Assembly (NCBI RefSeq): GCF_042427585.1
Contig: NZ_JBHMFC010000103.1
Coordinates: 124,001-188,000 of the forward strand
DNA from: Pseudalgibacter ostreae
GTDB taxonomy: Bacteria; Bacteroidota; Bacteroidia; Flavobacteriales; Flavobacteriaceae
DNA length: 64,000 nucleotides
Direction of reading: 5' to 3'
Shown here: positions 18,548 through 28,732 of the stretch, piece by piece
Layout: every line of letters starts with the position of its first letter
Position numbering within the stretch: the first letter of the stretch is position 1
The notes under the pieces: model-generated
The model's database searches: none
What the model saw: only the letters and a program-made list of their open reading frames with translations
What the model was told of the DNA's origin: nothing
Translations under genes and position numbers: made by a program

Positions 18548-19810
18548 ATGCGATTTAATGTTTTCAAAAATACTGTTTTATTCTCGGTTCTGGTTATGAT
18601 TTCTTGTAGAAGTAATTCTACTGAAAAAGACGGAAGACTTCCGATTCATAATCAAGATGCTATAAAAGTAAGTGCTCCTACTCCATTACCCAACAAACAC
18701 AATAAAAAAATTATTGTAGGCAGTAATCAAACCGAGCATTATCTTCCGCTTTTAAAAGAAAAAAAAATAGGCATTGTAGCAAACCAAACCTCTGTTATTT
18801 TTAAAAATGATGGCCACTATACCCACTTAGTCGACTCCTTATTAGCGTTGCAAGTAAATGTTACCAAGGTTTTTGCACCCGAACATGGCTTTAGGGGTAC
18901 TGCCGATGCTGGCGAAGTTATAAAAGACGGTATTGATACCAAAACAGGCTTACCCTTAATCTCGCTTTATGGCACTAATAAAAAACCTTCTAAAGAGCAG
19001 CTTAATGACATAGATTTGCTCATTTTTGATATTCAAGATGTAGGCGCACGGTTTTACACCTATATTTCCAGTTTACATTATGTTATGGAGGCTTGTGCGG
19101 AAAACAACATTCCTGTTCTAATTTTAGACAGGCCAAACCCTAATGGCCATTATATAGATGGCCCTGTTTTAGAGTCTGCACATAAAAGCTTTGTGGGCAT
19201 GCACCCAATTCCTGTAGTACATGGCATGACCATTGGTGAATATGCACAAATGATAAATGGTGAAAAATGGCTAACAAACGGCAAGCCATGTGCGATTACC
19301 GTAATTCCTGTTAAAAACTACAATCGTAATGTAGAATATGATTTGCCTATAAAACCAAGTCCGAATTTACCAAACGCCAAAGCCATCAACCTCTACCCTA
19401 GTATCTGTTTATTTGAAGGCACCAACATAAATGCGGGCCGTGGTACAAATACACAATTCCAAATATATGGTAGCCCATTTTTAAACCCAAACATTTATCC
19501 TTTTAAATTCACACCACAATCCAATGAAGGAGCTAAACACCCAAAACACGAGAATAAAGTTTGTTATGGTGAAGATTTAACTACTTCTAAAACCTTAAAC
19601 GCACTCCATTTGAATTGGCTTATCGAAGCTTATAAAAACACAGAGAACAAAACTGAATTCTTTAATAGTTTTTTTACAAAACTTGCGGGTACAAAAAAAC
19701 TGCAAGAACAAATAGAAAAAGGACTCACCGACATTCAAATTAAAGCCACTTGGCAAAAAGACTTAGACACTTTTAAAAAGATGCGCAGTCCTTATCTTAT
19801 TTATAAATAA
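18548..19810 (+). CDS. DUF1343 lipoprotein, NamZ-like exo-beta-N-acetylmuramidase
   Basis: A 420-residue predicted lipoprotein: the hydrophobic leader ends VLVMISC with Cys at about residue 19. The mature part is DUF1343: KIGIVANQTSV, FAPEHGFRG near 115, FDIQDVGARFYTYI, LDRPNPN near 205, and FEGTNINAGRGT near 300. NamZ, the characterised member in Bacillus and Tannerella, removes N-acetylmuramic acid from peptidoglycan fragments, so a cell-wall recycling role is likely. Length and motifs are complete. Confidence 0.9.
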   Translation: MRFNVFKNTVLFSVLVMISCRSNSTEKDGRLPIHNQDAIKVSAPTPLPNKHNKKIIVGSNQTEHYLPLLKEKKIGIVANQTSVIFKNDGHYTHLVDSLLALQVNVTKVFAPEHGFRGTADAGEVIKDGIDTKTGLPLISLYGTNKKPSKEQLNDIDLLIFDIQDVGARFYTYISSLHYVMEACAENNIPVLILDRPNPNGHYIDGPVLESAHKSFVGMHPIPVVHGMTIGEYAQMINGEKWLTNGKPCAITVIPVKNYNRNVEYDLPIKPSPNLPNAKAINLYPSICLFEGTNINAGRGTNTQFQIYGSPFLNPNIYPFKFTPQSNEGAKHPKHENKVCYGEDLTTSKTLNALHLNWLIEAYKNTENKTEFFNSFFTKLAGTKKLQEQIEKGLTDIQIKATWQKDLDTFKKMRSPYLIYK

Positions 19811-19938
19811 ACGCGTTTATATATAAAATAATAACATGTTCTTTTCGTTTTAAACTTTAAATACTTACTTTAAAAAAACCATAAAAACTGAAACATTACC
19901 AAAGTCCCAGAAATACATCCCAAAGTTTTCACATCCCA

Positions 19939-21003
19939 ATGAAACGCATCATCACTACCCTCATACTGTTGCTTGCATATATAGGTTTTAGCCAAAATCC
20001 GGTACCTTTGGTAGAGGAGAAAATTAAAATCGCTAGAAAACTTGCTAAAAAGTTTCAAAAAACCAATAAAATCCAAGGCATGGCCATTTCGGTATCAGAA
20101 CACGGCAACCTTATTTGGTCTGAAGGTTTTGGATATGCCAATCGCAAACTTAAAGTAAAGGTAAAACCCAACGAAACCCTTTTCAGAATTGCGAGTATAT
20201 CCAAATCCATTACTGCTGTAACGCTCGCAAAACTAGTAGATAACCATCAAATCGATTTAGATAAAAGCATTTACGAGTATCTTCCCAATTATCCGAAGAA
20301 AAAATATGATTTTACCGTTAGGGAACTGGGCGGACATTTGGCAGGGATTAGGAGCTATAAAGGGAATGAATTTGTTTTAAATAAAAAAATGACCATAACA
20401 CAAGGCTTAGATTTATTTAAAAACGACCCGCTAGTCTTTGAGCCCTCAAGCCAATACCTATACAACTCTTTAGGTTATGTTTTACTGAGTAATATCATGC
20501 AAAAAGCATCCCATAAGGGCTTTAACAATTTAGTAAACGAAACGGTTTTAAAACCTTTACACATGCTTAACACCATGCCAGATGCCTCAGATTCGGAAAT
20601 ACCCAATAGAACCAAATTCTATAAAAGGGAACGCGTTTTTTCCACACCAGTTTCTAATGAGTATAAGCTTGCTGGCGGCGGTTTTTTATCCACATCTGAG
20701 GACATCACAAAATTTGGCCACGAATTGATTTCTCCAAAAATAATTTCAGAAGCATCTTTGTCGGAAATCACAACTTCCCAAAGACTAAATTCGGGCCGTC
20801 GCACGGGATATGGCATTGGCTTTTCTGTAAGAAAGACAAAAAAAGGGACCCCCAAATTCTTTCATACGGGCGGCGGTGTGGGCGCTTCTAGCATTCTATT
20901 AATATATCCTAAAGAAGACCTTGTTATTACAGTTTTAACTAATCTTACAGGTGTAAGCATGCATGAATTTGGCAATGAACTGGAGGGCATCTTTATAGAT
21001 TAG
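19939..21003 (+). CDS. Serine hydrolase, class C beta-lactamase-like
   Basis: A 354-residue exported protein (signal peptide ending GFSQ) of the S12/beta-lactamase class C fold. The catalytic SxxK is SISK near residue 90, the YxN element is YNS in QYLYNSLGY near 174, and HTGGGVG stands for the third motif near 311. Family members include D,D-peptidases, esterases and beta-lactamases; nothing here separates these. It follows the NamZ-like gene on the same strand, and both could act on the cell wall. Confidence 0.87.
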   Translation: MKRIITTLILLLAYIGFSQNPVPLVEEKIKIARKLAKKFQKTNKIQGMAISVSEHGNLIWSEGFGYANRKLKVKVKPNETLFRIASISKSITAVTLAKLVDNHQIDLDKSIYEYLPNYPKKKYDFTVRELGGHLAGIRSYKGNEFVLNKKMTITQGLDLFKNDPLVFEPSSQYLYNSLGYVLLSNIMQKASHKGFNNLVNETVLKPLHMLNTMPDASDSEIPNRTKFYKRERVFSTPVSNEYKLAGGGFLSTSEDITKFGHELISPKIISEASLSEITTSQRLNSGRRTGYGIGFSVRKTKKGTPKFFHTGGGVGASSILLIYPKEDLVITVLTNLTGVSMHEFGNELEGIFID

Positions 21004-21403
21004 AACGCGCAAAAAACCTCCTCTTATACCCGATTAGTTTTTATCCGCTTTAAATAGGAATCAATAAAAAGCTTTTCCAAAGCGAACTTGCAAACCAACC
21101 CCTGCAATCTAAAATGTATGCGTATTGGCTTTATTGTAGCTACTAAACATAAGCAGCTTTCATCTATACTCAAAACTGAACCGTTCTTATAAGACCTGAT
21201 TTAAAAATTTTGATGGGTTTCTTTTTTAAATCTGGAAAATATTTTTCAGCTTCGTTATGTGTATCTTTGCTGCGCTTATAAAGCCTGTTTTTAACGGCAC
21301 TCGAATCATTTTCGTTATAGTGGATAAAGCATAACATATGTTGTCTTAAAAATGGAAACCAATAGATTACACACCACGAAATGTTATTTAAAATAGCACA
21401 AAC
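21004..21403. other. Non-coding stretch upstream of a methyltransferase gene
   Basis: No convincing gene is present. A minus-strand ORF through here (21170-21442) runs into the methyltransferase gene and has no recognisable family features. The stretch holds one -7-like promoter box at 21262 and otherwise AT-rich sequence. Confidence 0.5.
21262..21269 (+). promoter_or_regulatory. Candidate -7 box for the methyltransferase gene
   Basis: TATCTTTG is a perfect match to TAnnTTTG. If used, the 5' leader would be ~130 nt. No clear -33 element is seen at the usual spacing. Confidence 0.45.
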
Positions 21404-22195
21404 ATGAAAGACCTTTTCGGAAACGCATTGCGCGACTATCAAAACGGAAATTACACAGAAGACCTGGTTACAGCTACCAACATATCCGATGACGATATCT
21501 TGCCCCTGCCCTATTTATTTCGCGATTTTAAAACCATGCCCAAGCTTGAAAAAAAAGCTTTAAAATTAGCAAAAGGTTCTGTTTTAGATGTAGGTTGTGG
21601 GGCAGGAAGCCATAGCTTGTATTTACAAAAGCAAGGATTAAAAGTAAAAGCTATCGATATTTCTAAAGGCGCTATTGAAGTTGCTACAAAACGCGGCGTA
21701 TCCCATACTAAAGTTGAAGCCATTTTAAACGAAACAGAAACCTTCGACACTATTTTGTTATTGATGAATGGTACTGGAATCTTTCAAGAGCTCTCACAAA
21801 TTTCTATCTATTTAAAACATTTAAAAAGCTTGTTGAATTCGGGCGGACAGATTTTAATCGATTCTTCCGACATCAAATACATGTATGAAGATGAAGATGG
21901 CGGTTTTTGGATGGATGCCAATGCTAACTATTACGGCGAACTGGATTACTTCTTGTTTTACAAAGGAGAAGAAGAAAACCCGATGAAGTGGTTGTATTTA
22001 GATTTTGACACTCTAAAACTAGCTTGCGAGACAATAGGCTTACATTGTGAATTGGTTTTAGAAGGCGATCATTTCGATTATTTGGCTAGACTTGTTCTTG
22101 CAGAAACAAAAAAAAACCAAGCACCATCTGGTTTTTATAGTGTGGAGCTAAGTTTGAAAAACAAAATACCCCGCACAACGGCACGAGGTATGTAA
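21404..22195 (+). CDS. Class I SAM-dependent methyltransferase
   Basis: A 263-residue soluble protein. Motif I is SVLDVGCGAGSHSLYL near residues 61-76, the acidic residue after strand 2 is in KAIDISKGAIEVA, and FDTILLLMNGTGIFQ gives motif IV. The last ~25 residues (after LARLVLAE) run through a T-rich hairpin whose arms read AAAAACCA and TGGTTTTT, so the C-terminal tail may be an unconserved extension into a terminator. Substrate unknown. Confidence 0.85.
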   Translation: MKDLFGNALRDYQNGNYTEDLVTATNISDDDILPLPYLFRDFKTMPKLEKKALKLAKGSVLDVGCGAGSHSLYLQKQGLKVKAIDISKGAIEVATKRGVSHTKVEAILNETETFDTILLLMNGTGIFQELSQISIYLKHLKSLLNSGGQILIDSSDIKYMYEDEDGGFWMDANANYYGELDYFLFYKGEEENPMKWLYLDFDTLKLACETIGLHCELVLEGDHFDYLARLVLAETKKNQAPSGFYSVELSLKNKIPRTTARGM

Positions 22196-22235
22196 TAGTT
22201 TTTTATTTAAAGCTTGAGGCAAACACCAACAAGTA

Positions 22236-23963
22236 TTAAAAATCAAATTTATACGTGGCACCCGCTAAAAACTGAATGCTTTGTACCGGAAAATTTTGCC
22301 AGCGTTGATAGGCGTTATTAGCGATATTATTCGATTTAGCAAAAATAGAAAATTGCTCATTAATATTATAGCCTACATGTGCATTCGCATCAAAATAGCT
22401 CTCCAAGGTTACGGTAGTTGGTGGCGCAACACTAAACCCATCATTTAGGAAATACTGATCCTTGCGCTCGCCCACAAAAAATAAATTGGCACCAGCAAAC
22501 CATTTTTTACTTATTTGGTAATCCATAAATAAAGAACCTTCAAATTCTGGTAAATTCCAAGCTTCGGTTTCACTATCCGAAGTATACCCAAAATATTCCC
22601 CTTTTAATCCTAAAGAAAAATTTCTATTAACATCTACATTTAACTCTCCCGCTGCACTAAAAGTCTTTACATCGTCATAAACCATTCCGAAGGAATTTCC
22701 ATAGGTATAATCCTGAGCCGTTAAAGTTATTTCATTATTCTTAAATAAAGCTTTATTTCTATCAGAGATATAATGTGCGCTTATATTATAACTCACCGCA
22801 CTAGACACTTTTCCTTTTAAGCCTACATAAGCGTTGTAAAGTCGGTCTGTGGGTACCACAAACAACGTTGGGGACACAAATGGGTTTTCGGAAGCAAAAT
22901 CATAATACGAATTTTGAATTAAATCCCCTTGTATACCGCCGTAAGCAATTAAAATTTCATTTACTAATCTATAAGATGCGGTAACATTCGGGTAAAGAAA
23001 CAATTTACTATCACTCGCTTCTGTATCTTTTAAATAAAAAACAGAGGCTCCGAGGTTTACTGTTAAATCGTCTTGTTTGAGTTCATAAGTTGATGAAAGC
23101 CCAATTTGAAAATTACCATAGTTTAACGCCGTTGCAGAACCATATCCTTTCTCAAAACCACCATTTAAAAAATCGATAGTAAGCTCCGTAGATAGTTCTT
23201 CATCACGAATAGGAATATCTACAACACCCTTTATAGAGATTCTATTTTCTCCAGACTCTTGGTTATCGCCAAAGTGCCTATACAATACGCTTAGAGCGTT
23301 TATATAAGTGTTTTCAAAATTAATATCGCCACCAAGGTGTGCGCCGTAATAGGTATGATCTGTATTAATGCCATTGGTCTGTGCTGCAGCAATTTGAGAT
23401 TGTGGAACACCATACCAATTGTACATTTGATGGTGTAAGCCTCCTTCAATATTCCAAGATAGATCGCGTAATCTTGTAGCGTAATTGACGTTCAGTTTTG
23501 AATTTGAAAAATTATCGTCGAAAGCCAAATCTTCAATACCCCCTTGAGAGGAATGGTGGCTCACATAACCGCCAATACTTTCACTTCTATTAATGGCATG
23601 ATTCAAATAGACTTCCCCTAAAATACTGGTATATGTTCCTACGCCCAAGGTGGCATAATTATCGAATAATTTTACAGGTGCTGCTTTTTCTACTGTTGCT
23701 GCTTTACCTTTAGCAGGAGTAAACGTAGACGCTACAGGAAACGAAAAGATGTTATATGTTATCTCTTTTTTATGTTCTGTATCTTCATCTTCCAGCGATG
23801 GAACTTCCTTGACTTTAAAAGCGTCGGAAATAGTAGGCGCATAAGGTTTAACCACGTTAATAACACCCGTTCTAATGGTATCACTATTTCTTTCTTGAGA
23901 AAAAGATTGGGTTACGCATAATGCAAAAACGGCTAATAGGATATGTTTTATGTGCTTGCGCAT
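22236..23963 (-). CDS. Outer-membrane beta-barrel protein (TonB-receptor-like barrel)
   Basis: A 575-residue protein with a signal peptide (LLAVFALCVTQSFSQ) and alternating aromatic/polar strands throughout, ending KFDF with a terminal Phe, as in outer-membrane barrels. The region after the signal (about 25-90) is too short for a plug domain, so it is a barrel resembling the C-terminal half of TonB-dependent receptors rather than a full transporter. It lies 118 bp downstream of the giant TPR gene on the same strand, and the two are probably co-transcribed. The function is not known to me. Confidence 0.8.
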   Translation of the reverse strand: MRKHIKHILLAVFALCVTQSFSQERNSDTIRTGVINVVKPYAPTISDAFKVKEVPSLEDEDTEHKKEITYNIFSFPVASTFTPAKGKAATVEKAAPVKLFDNYATLGVGTYTSILGEVYLNHAINRSESIGGYVSHHSSQGGIEDLAFDDNFSNSKLNVNYATRLRDLSWNIEGGLHHQMYNWYGVPQSQIAAAQTNGINTDHTYYGAHLGGDINFENTYINALSVLYRHFGDNQESGENRISIKGVVDIPIRDEELSTELTIDFLNGGFEKGYGSATALNYGNFQIGLSSTYELKQDDLTVNLGASVFYLKDTEASDSKLFLYPNVTASYRLVNEILIAYGGIQGDLIQNSYYDFASENPFVSPTLFVVPTDRLYNAYVGLKGKVSSAVSYNISAHYISDRNKALFKNNEITLTAQDYTYGNSFGMVYDDVKTFSAAGELNVDVNRNFSLGLKGEYFGYTSDSETEAWNLPEFEGSLFMDYQISKKWFAGANLFFVGERKDQYFLNDGFSVAPPTTVTLESYFDANAHVGYNINEQFSIFAKSNNIANNAYQRWQNFPVQSIQFLAGATYKFDF

Positions 23964-24081
23964 ATTTAATATTTTTGATTTACGATTTTTTTTTTCTAAT
24001 TATTGAAAACACTTTGGCTATAAAAGCTGTGGAAAGCCTTAAGCATAATGCTTTTAACTACACCAGCGTCTTTGTTTTTTA

Positions 24082-27000
24082 TTACTCTTCTCTAATAGAG
24101 GCGTTTGTTTTAGCTTCTTGAGCTTTAATTTTGCCCAACTCTGCTTTAGCTTCGGCAACAACCTCGTCAAATTCCTTAAAATTATCCATAACGCTTTCTA
24201 AAATATAAGTCGCTTGAAACGCATCTTTAAGTGCATAAAAATTCTTGGCCATTAGCACCAAGCCTTTAGCGCTATAATATTTATAACCAGAATAGTCTTT
24301 TGCTAGTTTCTGTACAGATATATTAGAAGCTTCAAATTTGCTGTCCTTATTTTTAAAATAGGCATCAAAATACAAGGCTTCTGCAGCAGTTTCACCCGTG
24401 GCTGTTTTTTCAACTTCCACATAAGCTTTTCTGGCCTTTTCTTCATTTTTGGTTTTCATAGCAGAACGCGCAATAATAATATTGGCATCGCTTTTTATTT
24501 TATTATCAACTTTAGAATGAGCCAGTACTTTTTCTGCGTAAGCTACCGCCTCATTATAATTATCTAATTGATAATGGGCTTTCATTAAGTTAGACTGTGC
24601 AAATAATACATTCTGCGGAAAATTAGCCTCTTCTTCCAATCGTTTTAAAAGCGAAACGACTGTGGCCCACTCTTTATTGACCAAATGGTATTGCGTTAAG
24701 TTTAATAAGGCTTCCTCGGTAAATTCATTTCTAGAAGCTTCTACCACATACTTATAGTGTGGTGCTGCATTTCCACTCAAGCCTTTTTTGCTATACATTT
24801 TTGCTAGATAAAAATGGGCAGACAATTTATGAAGGCCATTTGCAAACTGGCTCAAATAACCATTAAACTGAGTAATGGCCTTATCCGTATTGTTATCTAA
24901 ATATTGTTTTTCTGCCGCTTCATAGGTTGCATTGTCTAAATCGGCATCGGTTACATCTACGTAATCCAAGGTTTTAACCCAAGAAGCATATTCATTAACC
25001 CTGCCTAAATCAATATAAATCAATCGTGCTGTAGATACCGCTTGTGCAGCTTCTGGAGTTCCCCCATAATCGCTAGCCACCTTTTTAAACTTTATTAGAG
25101 CCTGCTCATTATTACTGTTATTATAATACACTAACCCTTGGCGCAGTAAAGATTTTTGCACAAAAGAACTCATTTTGTATTCGGCATTCAACCGGTCGTA
25201 CATTTGCAAGGCTTTTTGGCTGTTGTTTTCTTTTACATAAGAATTTGCCAACTCATACATAGCATCATCCCGGAGTTTAGATTTTGGATATTTTATGATA
25301 AATTGTTCCAGTTCCGATATTTTTTTAGATCCACTTCCCAAATACCCAACACTTATGGCCTTTTGGAAAAACGCATAATCGGCATCAATTTCGCCCACTT
25401 TAATAGCACTCTCATAAGCTGTGATGGCGTTTTTATAATCGCTGATTACAAAATTCGCATCGGCCAAACGTAAATAAGCATCATTCAACCTTACGCCTTC
25501 TGCCTTTTTATTTTTTATAAACTGATTAAAATGCTCTATGGCTTTTGAATAGTTTTTCTGCTTAAAGTAAGTGTAAGCTATATTATAATCTATATTTTCA
25601 AATTCTGGAGTTACAGCAGCTGAAGCTTGTTGCTGAAATTGTTTAAAACCAATTAAAGCCTCTCCATAATTGCCTTGGTTATAATCGCTTTCTGCTTTCC
25701 AAAAAATCGCTCTGGTAGTAAATTTTGGGTCTTTTGATTCTTTTAAGGACTTATTAAACAAGTCTGCAGCTTCATGAAAGTTATTTTCATTATAAAGCTC
25801 CAAACCTCTATAAAAGGTCACTTTTTGATAAGCCACTTTATTCTCGAAACTATTTTTCCCTTCTAAAAGTCTTAAAGCTTCTTTGTAGTTTTTTGATGTG
25901 ATATAAGAGTCTATTAAAAGCGTTTCAACTTCATTTTTATAACTACTATTAGCGTATTTTTCTAAATACGAGGTTAAAACCTGAGGAACAGATTGATATG
26001 GATTCCCGATTTCATAACTAATTTTAGCATAATTCAACCAAGCATCTTCTTGAATTTTCAAATCGAAATCCATTTGAGATGCATTTCTAAACGCATTTAA
26101 AGCTTCTTGCTTTTTTCCAGAATTTATATAGCTCTCCCCTAAGTGGTAATAAGCATTTTGGGCTGTTGCATCATTTCCTCCAATAATTTTATTGAATTCT
26201 GATATGGCTTTTTCATAATCCCCCTGTTTGTAGTACGCATAGCCTAATTGGTAAAAATCGGTATTGTTCCACTTTCCTTTTTTACCTTTATACTTGGTTA
26301 AATACGGAATGGCTTCTGCATACTGATTTAAATTAAAATAACTCTCTCCAATGATTTTCGAAAGTTCGGATATCTCGTTAGGATCCCTGGTGTTTAATCG
26401 CGCTTTAGCCAGTTCGATGGCTTTTTCAAATTTACCGAGTTTAAAATTTAAATCGGCTTGATAATAAGACAGTTTCTCTTTATAGCGCTCTTGATCGTTT
26501 ACTTGCTCAAAATAAGCATTTGCCGCATTATAATCATCGCCTTCATAAGCCATAAAACCAATATAATATTTAGCTTGTGGCCCGTACTCTTTGGTTCTTT
26601 CAACCCGACTTAAATACTTTTTAGCAACATCATACTGTTTGGTTGAAAATGCCGAGTATCCGTTATTGAAATAAAATTTATTAAGTTCGTTTCTGTTTAA
26701 AGCACTATCGTCTACCTTGTCATACCACTTTCTTGCATAGGCATATTTTCCATTGGCAAAATAGTAATCTGCCACATCTACATAGGCCGTATTCCTTTTA
26801 GTACTTGTGGGGTAATTTTCCACAAAATCCGTAACCAACTTATCTGCATTTTGTTGATTCAATCTTACCGCACAATTGGCTATATAATAATCGCAATCTG
26901 ATAACAGAACATCTTCTTTGGCTGTTTTTTTAACCTTAGCAAACAAGGTTTGAGATGCCCTGTATTGCTGATTGTTATATAAAGACAATGCCCGCTGGTA

Positions 27001-27099
27001 GTCTACTAAATCATTCGTATAAGTGGCAGATTGCTGTGCTAAAACTGGGGTACTAAAACCCACTACTAACAAGAAATAAATTATATTTTTGAAAATCAT
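24082..27099 (-). CDS. Large tetratricopeptide-repeat protein, exported
   Basis: A 1005-residue protein with a signal peptide (FLLVVGFSTPVLAQ) followed by roughly 20 or more TPR-like helical hairpins over the whole length. Typical units read YQLGYAYYKQGDYEKAISEF, YNIAYTYFKQKNYSKAIEHF and AYYHLGESYINSGKKQEAL. No catalytic domain or membrane segment is evident. TPR solenoids act as periplasmic scaffolds. Its pairing with a downstream beta-barrel suggests an envelope complex spanning periplasm and outer membrane, which is inference from gene order. It has its own well-formed promoter. Confidence 0.9.
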   Translation of the reverse strand: MIFKNIIYFLLVVGFSTPVLAQQSATYTNDLVDYQRALSLYNNQQYRASQTLFAKVKKTAKEDVLLSDCDYYIANCAVRLNQQNADKLVTDFVENYPTSTKRNTAYVDVADYYFANGKYAYARKWYDKVDDSALNRNELNKFYFNNGYSAFSTKQYDVAKKYLSRVERTKEYGPQAKYYIGFMAYEGDDYNAANAYFEQVNDQERYKEKLSYYQADLNFKLGKFEKAIELAKARLNTRDPNEISELSKIIGESYFNLNQYAEAIPYLTKYKGKKGKWNNTDFYQLGYAYYKQGDYEKAISEFNKIIGGNDATAQNAYYHLGESYINSGKKQEALNAFRNASQMDFDLKIQEDAWLNYAKISYEIGNPYQSVPQVLTSYLEKYANSSYKNEVETLLIDSYITSKNYKEALRLLEGKNSFENKVAYQKVTFYRGLELYNENNFHEAADLFNKSLKESKDPKFTTRAIFWKAESDYNQGNYGEALIGFKQFQQQASAAVTPEFENIDYNIAYTYFKQKNYSKAIEHFNQFIKNKKAEGVRLNDAYLRLADANFVISDYKNAITAYESAIKVGEIDADYAFFQKAISVGYLGSGSKKISELEQFIIKYPKSKLRDDAMYELANSYVKENNSQKALQMYDRLNAEYKMSSFVQKSLLRQGLVYYNNSNNEQALIKFKKVASDYGGTPEAAQAVSTARLIYIDLGRVNEYASWVKTLDYVDVTDADLDNATYEAAEKQYLDNNTDKAITQFNGYLSQFANGLHKLSAHFYLAKMYSKKGLSGNAAPHYKYVVEASRNEFTEEALLNLTQYHLVNKEWATVVSLLKRLEEEANFPQNVLFAQSNLMKAHYQLDNYNEAVAYAEKVLAHSKVDNKIKSDANIIIARSAMKTKNEEKARKAYVEVEKTATGETAAEALYFDAYFKNKDSKFEASNISVQKLAKDYSGYKYYSAKGLVLMAKNFYALKDAFQATYILESVMDNFKEFDEVVAEAKAELGKIKAQEAKTNASIREE

Positions 27100-27127
27100 A
27101 AATGATTTGTTTTTAATTTTAAAAAAT

Positions 27128-27160
27128 CAAAGGTAATTCAAACTAAATCTTATAACGCAA
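27128..27160 (-). promoter_or_regulatory. Bacteroidota-type promoter of the TPR gene
   Basis: On the minus strand TACCTTTG (27135-27128) fits the -7 box TAnnTTTG, and a TTG (27160-27158) lies 22 bp upstream, within the 17-23 bp spacing expected for the -33 element. The start codon is ~29 bp downstream of the -7 box. Confidence 0.6.
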
Positions 27161-27308
27161 CAATCCTATTATAATTATAAACAAGGTTATTAAAAATTTA
27201 AAAAATAAAACCAAAGAAAAAGCAAACCATAAAAAACTTTTAACGCTTAACTTTTACTTTTAACTTTTAAACAATACTTTTACAACACTTAAAAACGTAT
27301 TCTAATTT

Positions 27309-27992
27309 ATGTCGACTCCTATTTTACAATTAAAAGATGCCTCTATTTATCAAGGCGACAGTTTGGTGCTCTCCAATGTTAATATTGAAGTTAACAAAGG
27401 TGATTTTGTATATTTAATAGGAAAAACAGGCTCTGGAAAAAGTAGTTTAATGAAGATTTTGTATGGTGACTTACCATTGACCCAGGGCGAAGGGCATATT
27501 GTAGATTATGATTTGAAAACTTTAAAAGAAAAAGACATTCCGTTTTTAAGACGAAAGCTTGGCATTGTGTTTCAAGATTTTAAATTACTGATTGACAGAA
27601 CTATAAATAATAACTTACTTTTTGTACTAGAAGCTACTGGCTGGAAAGACAAAAAAGAAATGAATGCCCGAGTAGAAAGCGTGTTAACCAAGGTAGGTAT
27701 GAAAACCAAGGGTTTTAAATATCCACACGAACTATCGGGAGGCGAACAACAACGTATTGCCATTGCAAGAGCTTTGCTTAACGACCCCGAACTGATCCTT
27801 GCCGATGAGCCTACCGGAAACCTTGATCCGCAAACCAGTATAGAGGTTATGGAAGTGCTACAACAGATAAACAAAAACGGCAATACCATTTTAATGGCTA
27901 CACACGATTACGCTCTTTTAATAAAGTACCCTAGCAAAACGCTTAAGTGTGATGAAAACCAGGTTTATGAGGTGGTGCAGCGTAAAGGTTGA
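27309..27992 (+). CDS. ftsE: FtsE-like ABC transporter ATPase
   Basis: A 227-residue ATPase. Walker A GKTGSGKSSL is near residue 39, the signature LSGGEQQRIAIARAL near 140, Walker B LILADEPTGNLDP near 160, and the H-loop MATHDY near 195. FLRRKLGIVFQDFKLL is typical of FtsE, which with FtsX regulates septal peptidoglycan hydrolysis. No FtsX gene is adjacent; the next gene starts 2 bp after the stop and belongs to the glycan cluster. It could instead be a related cell-division-type ATPase. Confidence 0.85.
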   Translation: MSTPILQLKDASIYQGDSLVLSNVNIEVNKGDFVYLIGKTGSGKSSLMKILYGDLPLTQGEGHIVDYDLKTLKEKDIPFLRRKLGIVFQDFKLLIDRTINNNLLFVLEATGWKDKKEMNARVESVLTKVGMKTKGFKYPHELSGGEQQRIAIARALLNDPELILADEPTGNLDPQTSIEVMEVLQQINKNGNTILMATHDYALLIKYPSKTLKCDENQVYEVVQRKG

Positions 27993-27994
27993 TT

Positions 27995-28732
27995 ATGTAT
28001 CATGCGATAAAAAAAAACATAAAGGCAATCGTTCCTAAAAAAATTCTATTTAAAAATGAGTTGTTTTTTAGATGGTTTTATAGCTTGTTTTATATAGGCA
28101 AAAACCAGATGTGCAACATTTGCTCAAAAAAAACAAGAACCTTTATCTCATTGAATAATGAAAGTCTAATTTGCCCGTCTTGCGGAAGTCTATCGCGAAA
28201 TAGGCGGCTTTGGAGCTTATTGCATTCCAATAACGATTTTACAGGAACTATGCTACATTTCTCACCTTCTCGAAGTATTTATCGTAAATTAAAAATCAAA
28301 AAGAACCTTAAATATTTCAGCACGGATTTTGAAAATGAATTTCTAGCTGATTATAAATTTGACATTACCAACATTAACCAAGTAGACAATAAGTTTGATA
28401 CTATTATTTGTTATCATATCTTAGAGCATATTAAAGAGGACAAAAAAGCCATGGCAGAACTTCACAGGGTTTTAAAACCTAAAGGAACACTTTATATACA
28501 AACGCCATTTAAAGCAGGAGATACTTATGAGGATGATGCCATCACCTCACCTGAAGAAAGGTTGAAACATTTTGGGCAACACGACCACGTTAGGATTTAT
28601 TCAGTGGATGGTTTAAAAAACAGATTAGAACATCATGGTTTTAAAGTATCGGTCAAAACGTATCCTGCACAAAAGGACGATTTTTATTTGGGACTCCAAT
28701 CTCCCGAAACGATTTTAATAGCTACTAAATAA
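27995..28732 (+). CDS. Methyltransferase-domain protein with N-terminal zinc-ribbon-like motif
   Basis: A ~245-residue protein. Two Cys pairs (CNIC about residue 37 and CPSC about 61) form a probable zinc-binding N-terminal module. A Methyltransf_11-like domain follows: FDTIICYHILEHIKEDKKAM near residues 129-148 and LHRVLKPKGTLYIQTP are clear. I prefer the ATG at 27995 to a TTG 6 bp upstream. It is coupled to the next glycosyltransferase by a 1-nt overlap (TAATG), so a role in surface-glycan modification is likely. Confidence 0.8.
   Translation: MYHAIKKNIKAIVPKKILFKNELFFRWFYSLFYIGKNQMCNICSKKTRTFISLNNESLICPSCGSLSRNRRLWSLLHSNNDFTGTMLHFSPSRSIYRKLKIKKNLKYFSTDFENEFLADYKFDITNINQVDNKFDTIICYHILEHIKEDKKAMAELHRVLKPKGTLYIQTPFKAGDTYEDDAITSPEERLKHFGQHDHVRIYSVDGLKNRLEHHGFKVSVKTYPAQKDDFYLGLQSPETILIATK

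Noticed and set aside
21170..21442. 90-codon minus-strand ORF
   Set aside because: It overlaps the start of a clear methyltransferase gene on the other strand and shows no domain, promoter or ribosome-binding site.
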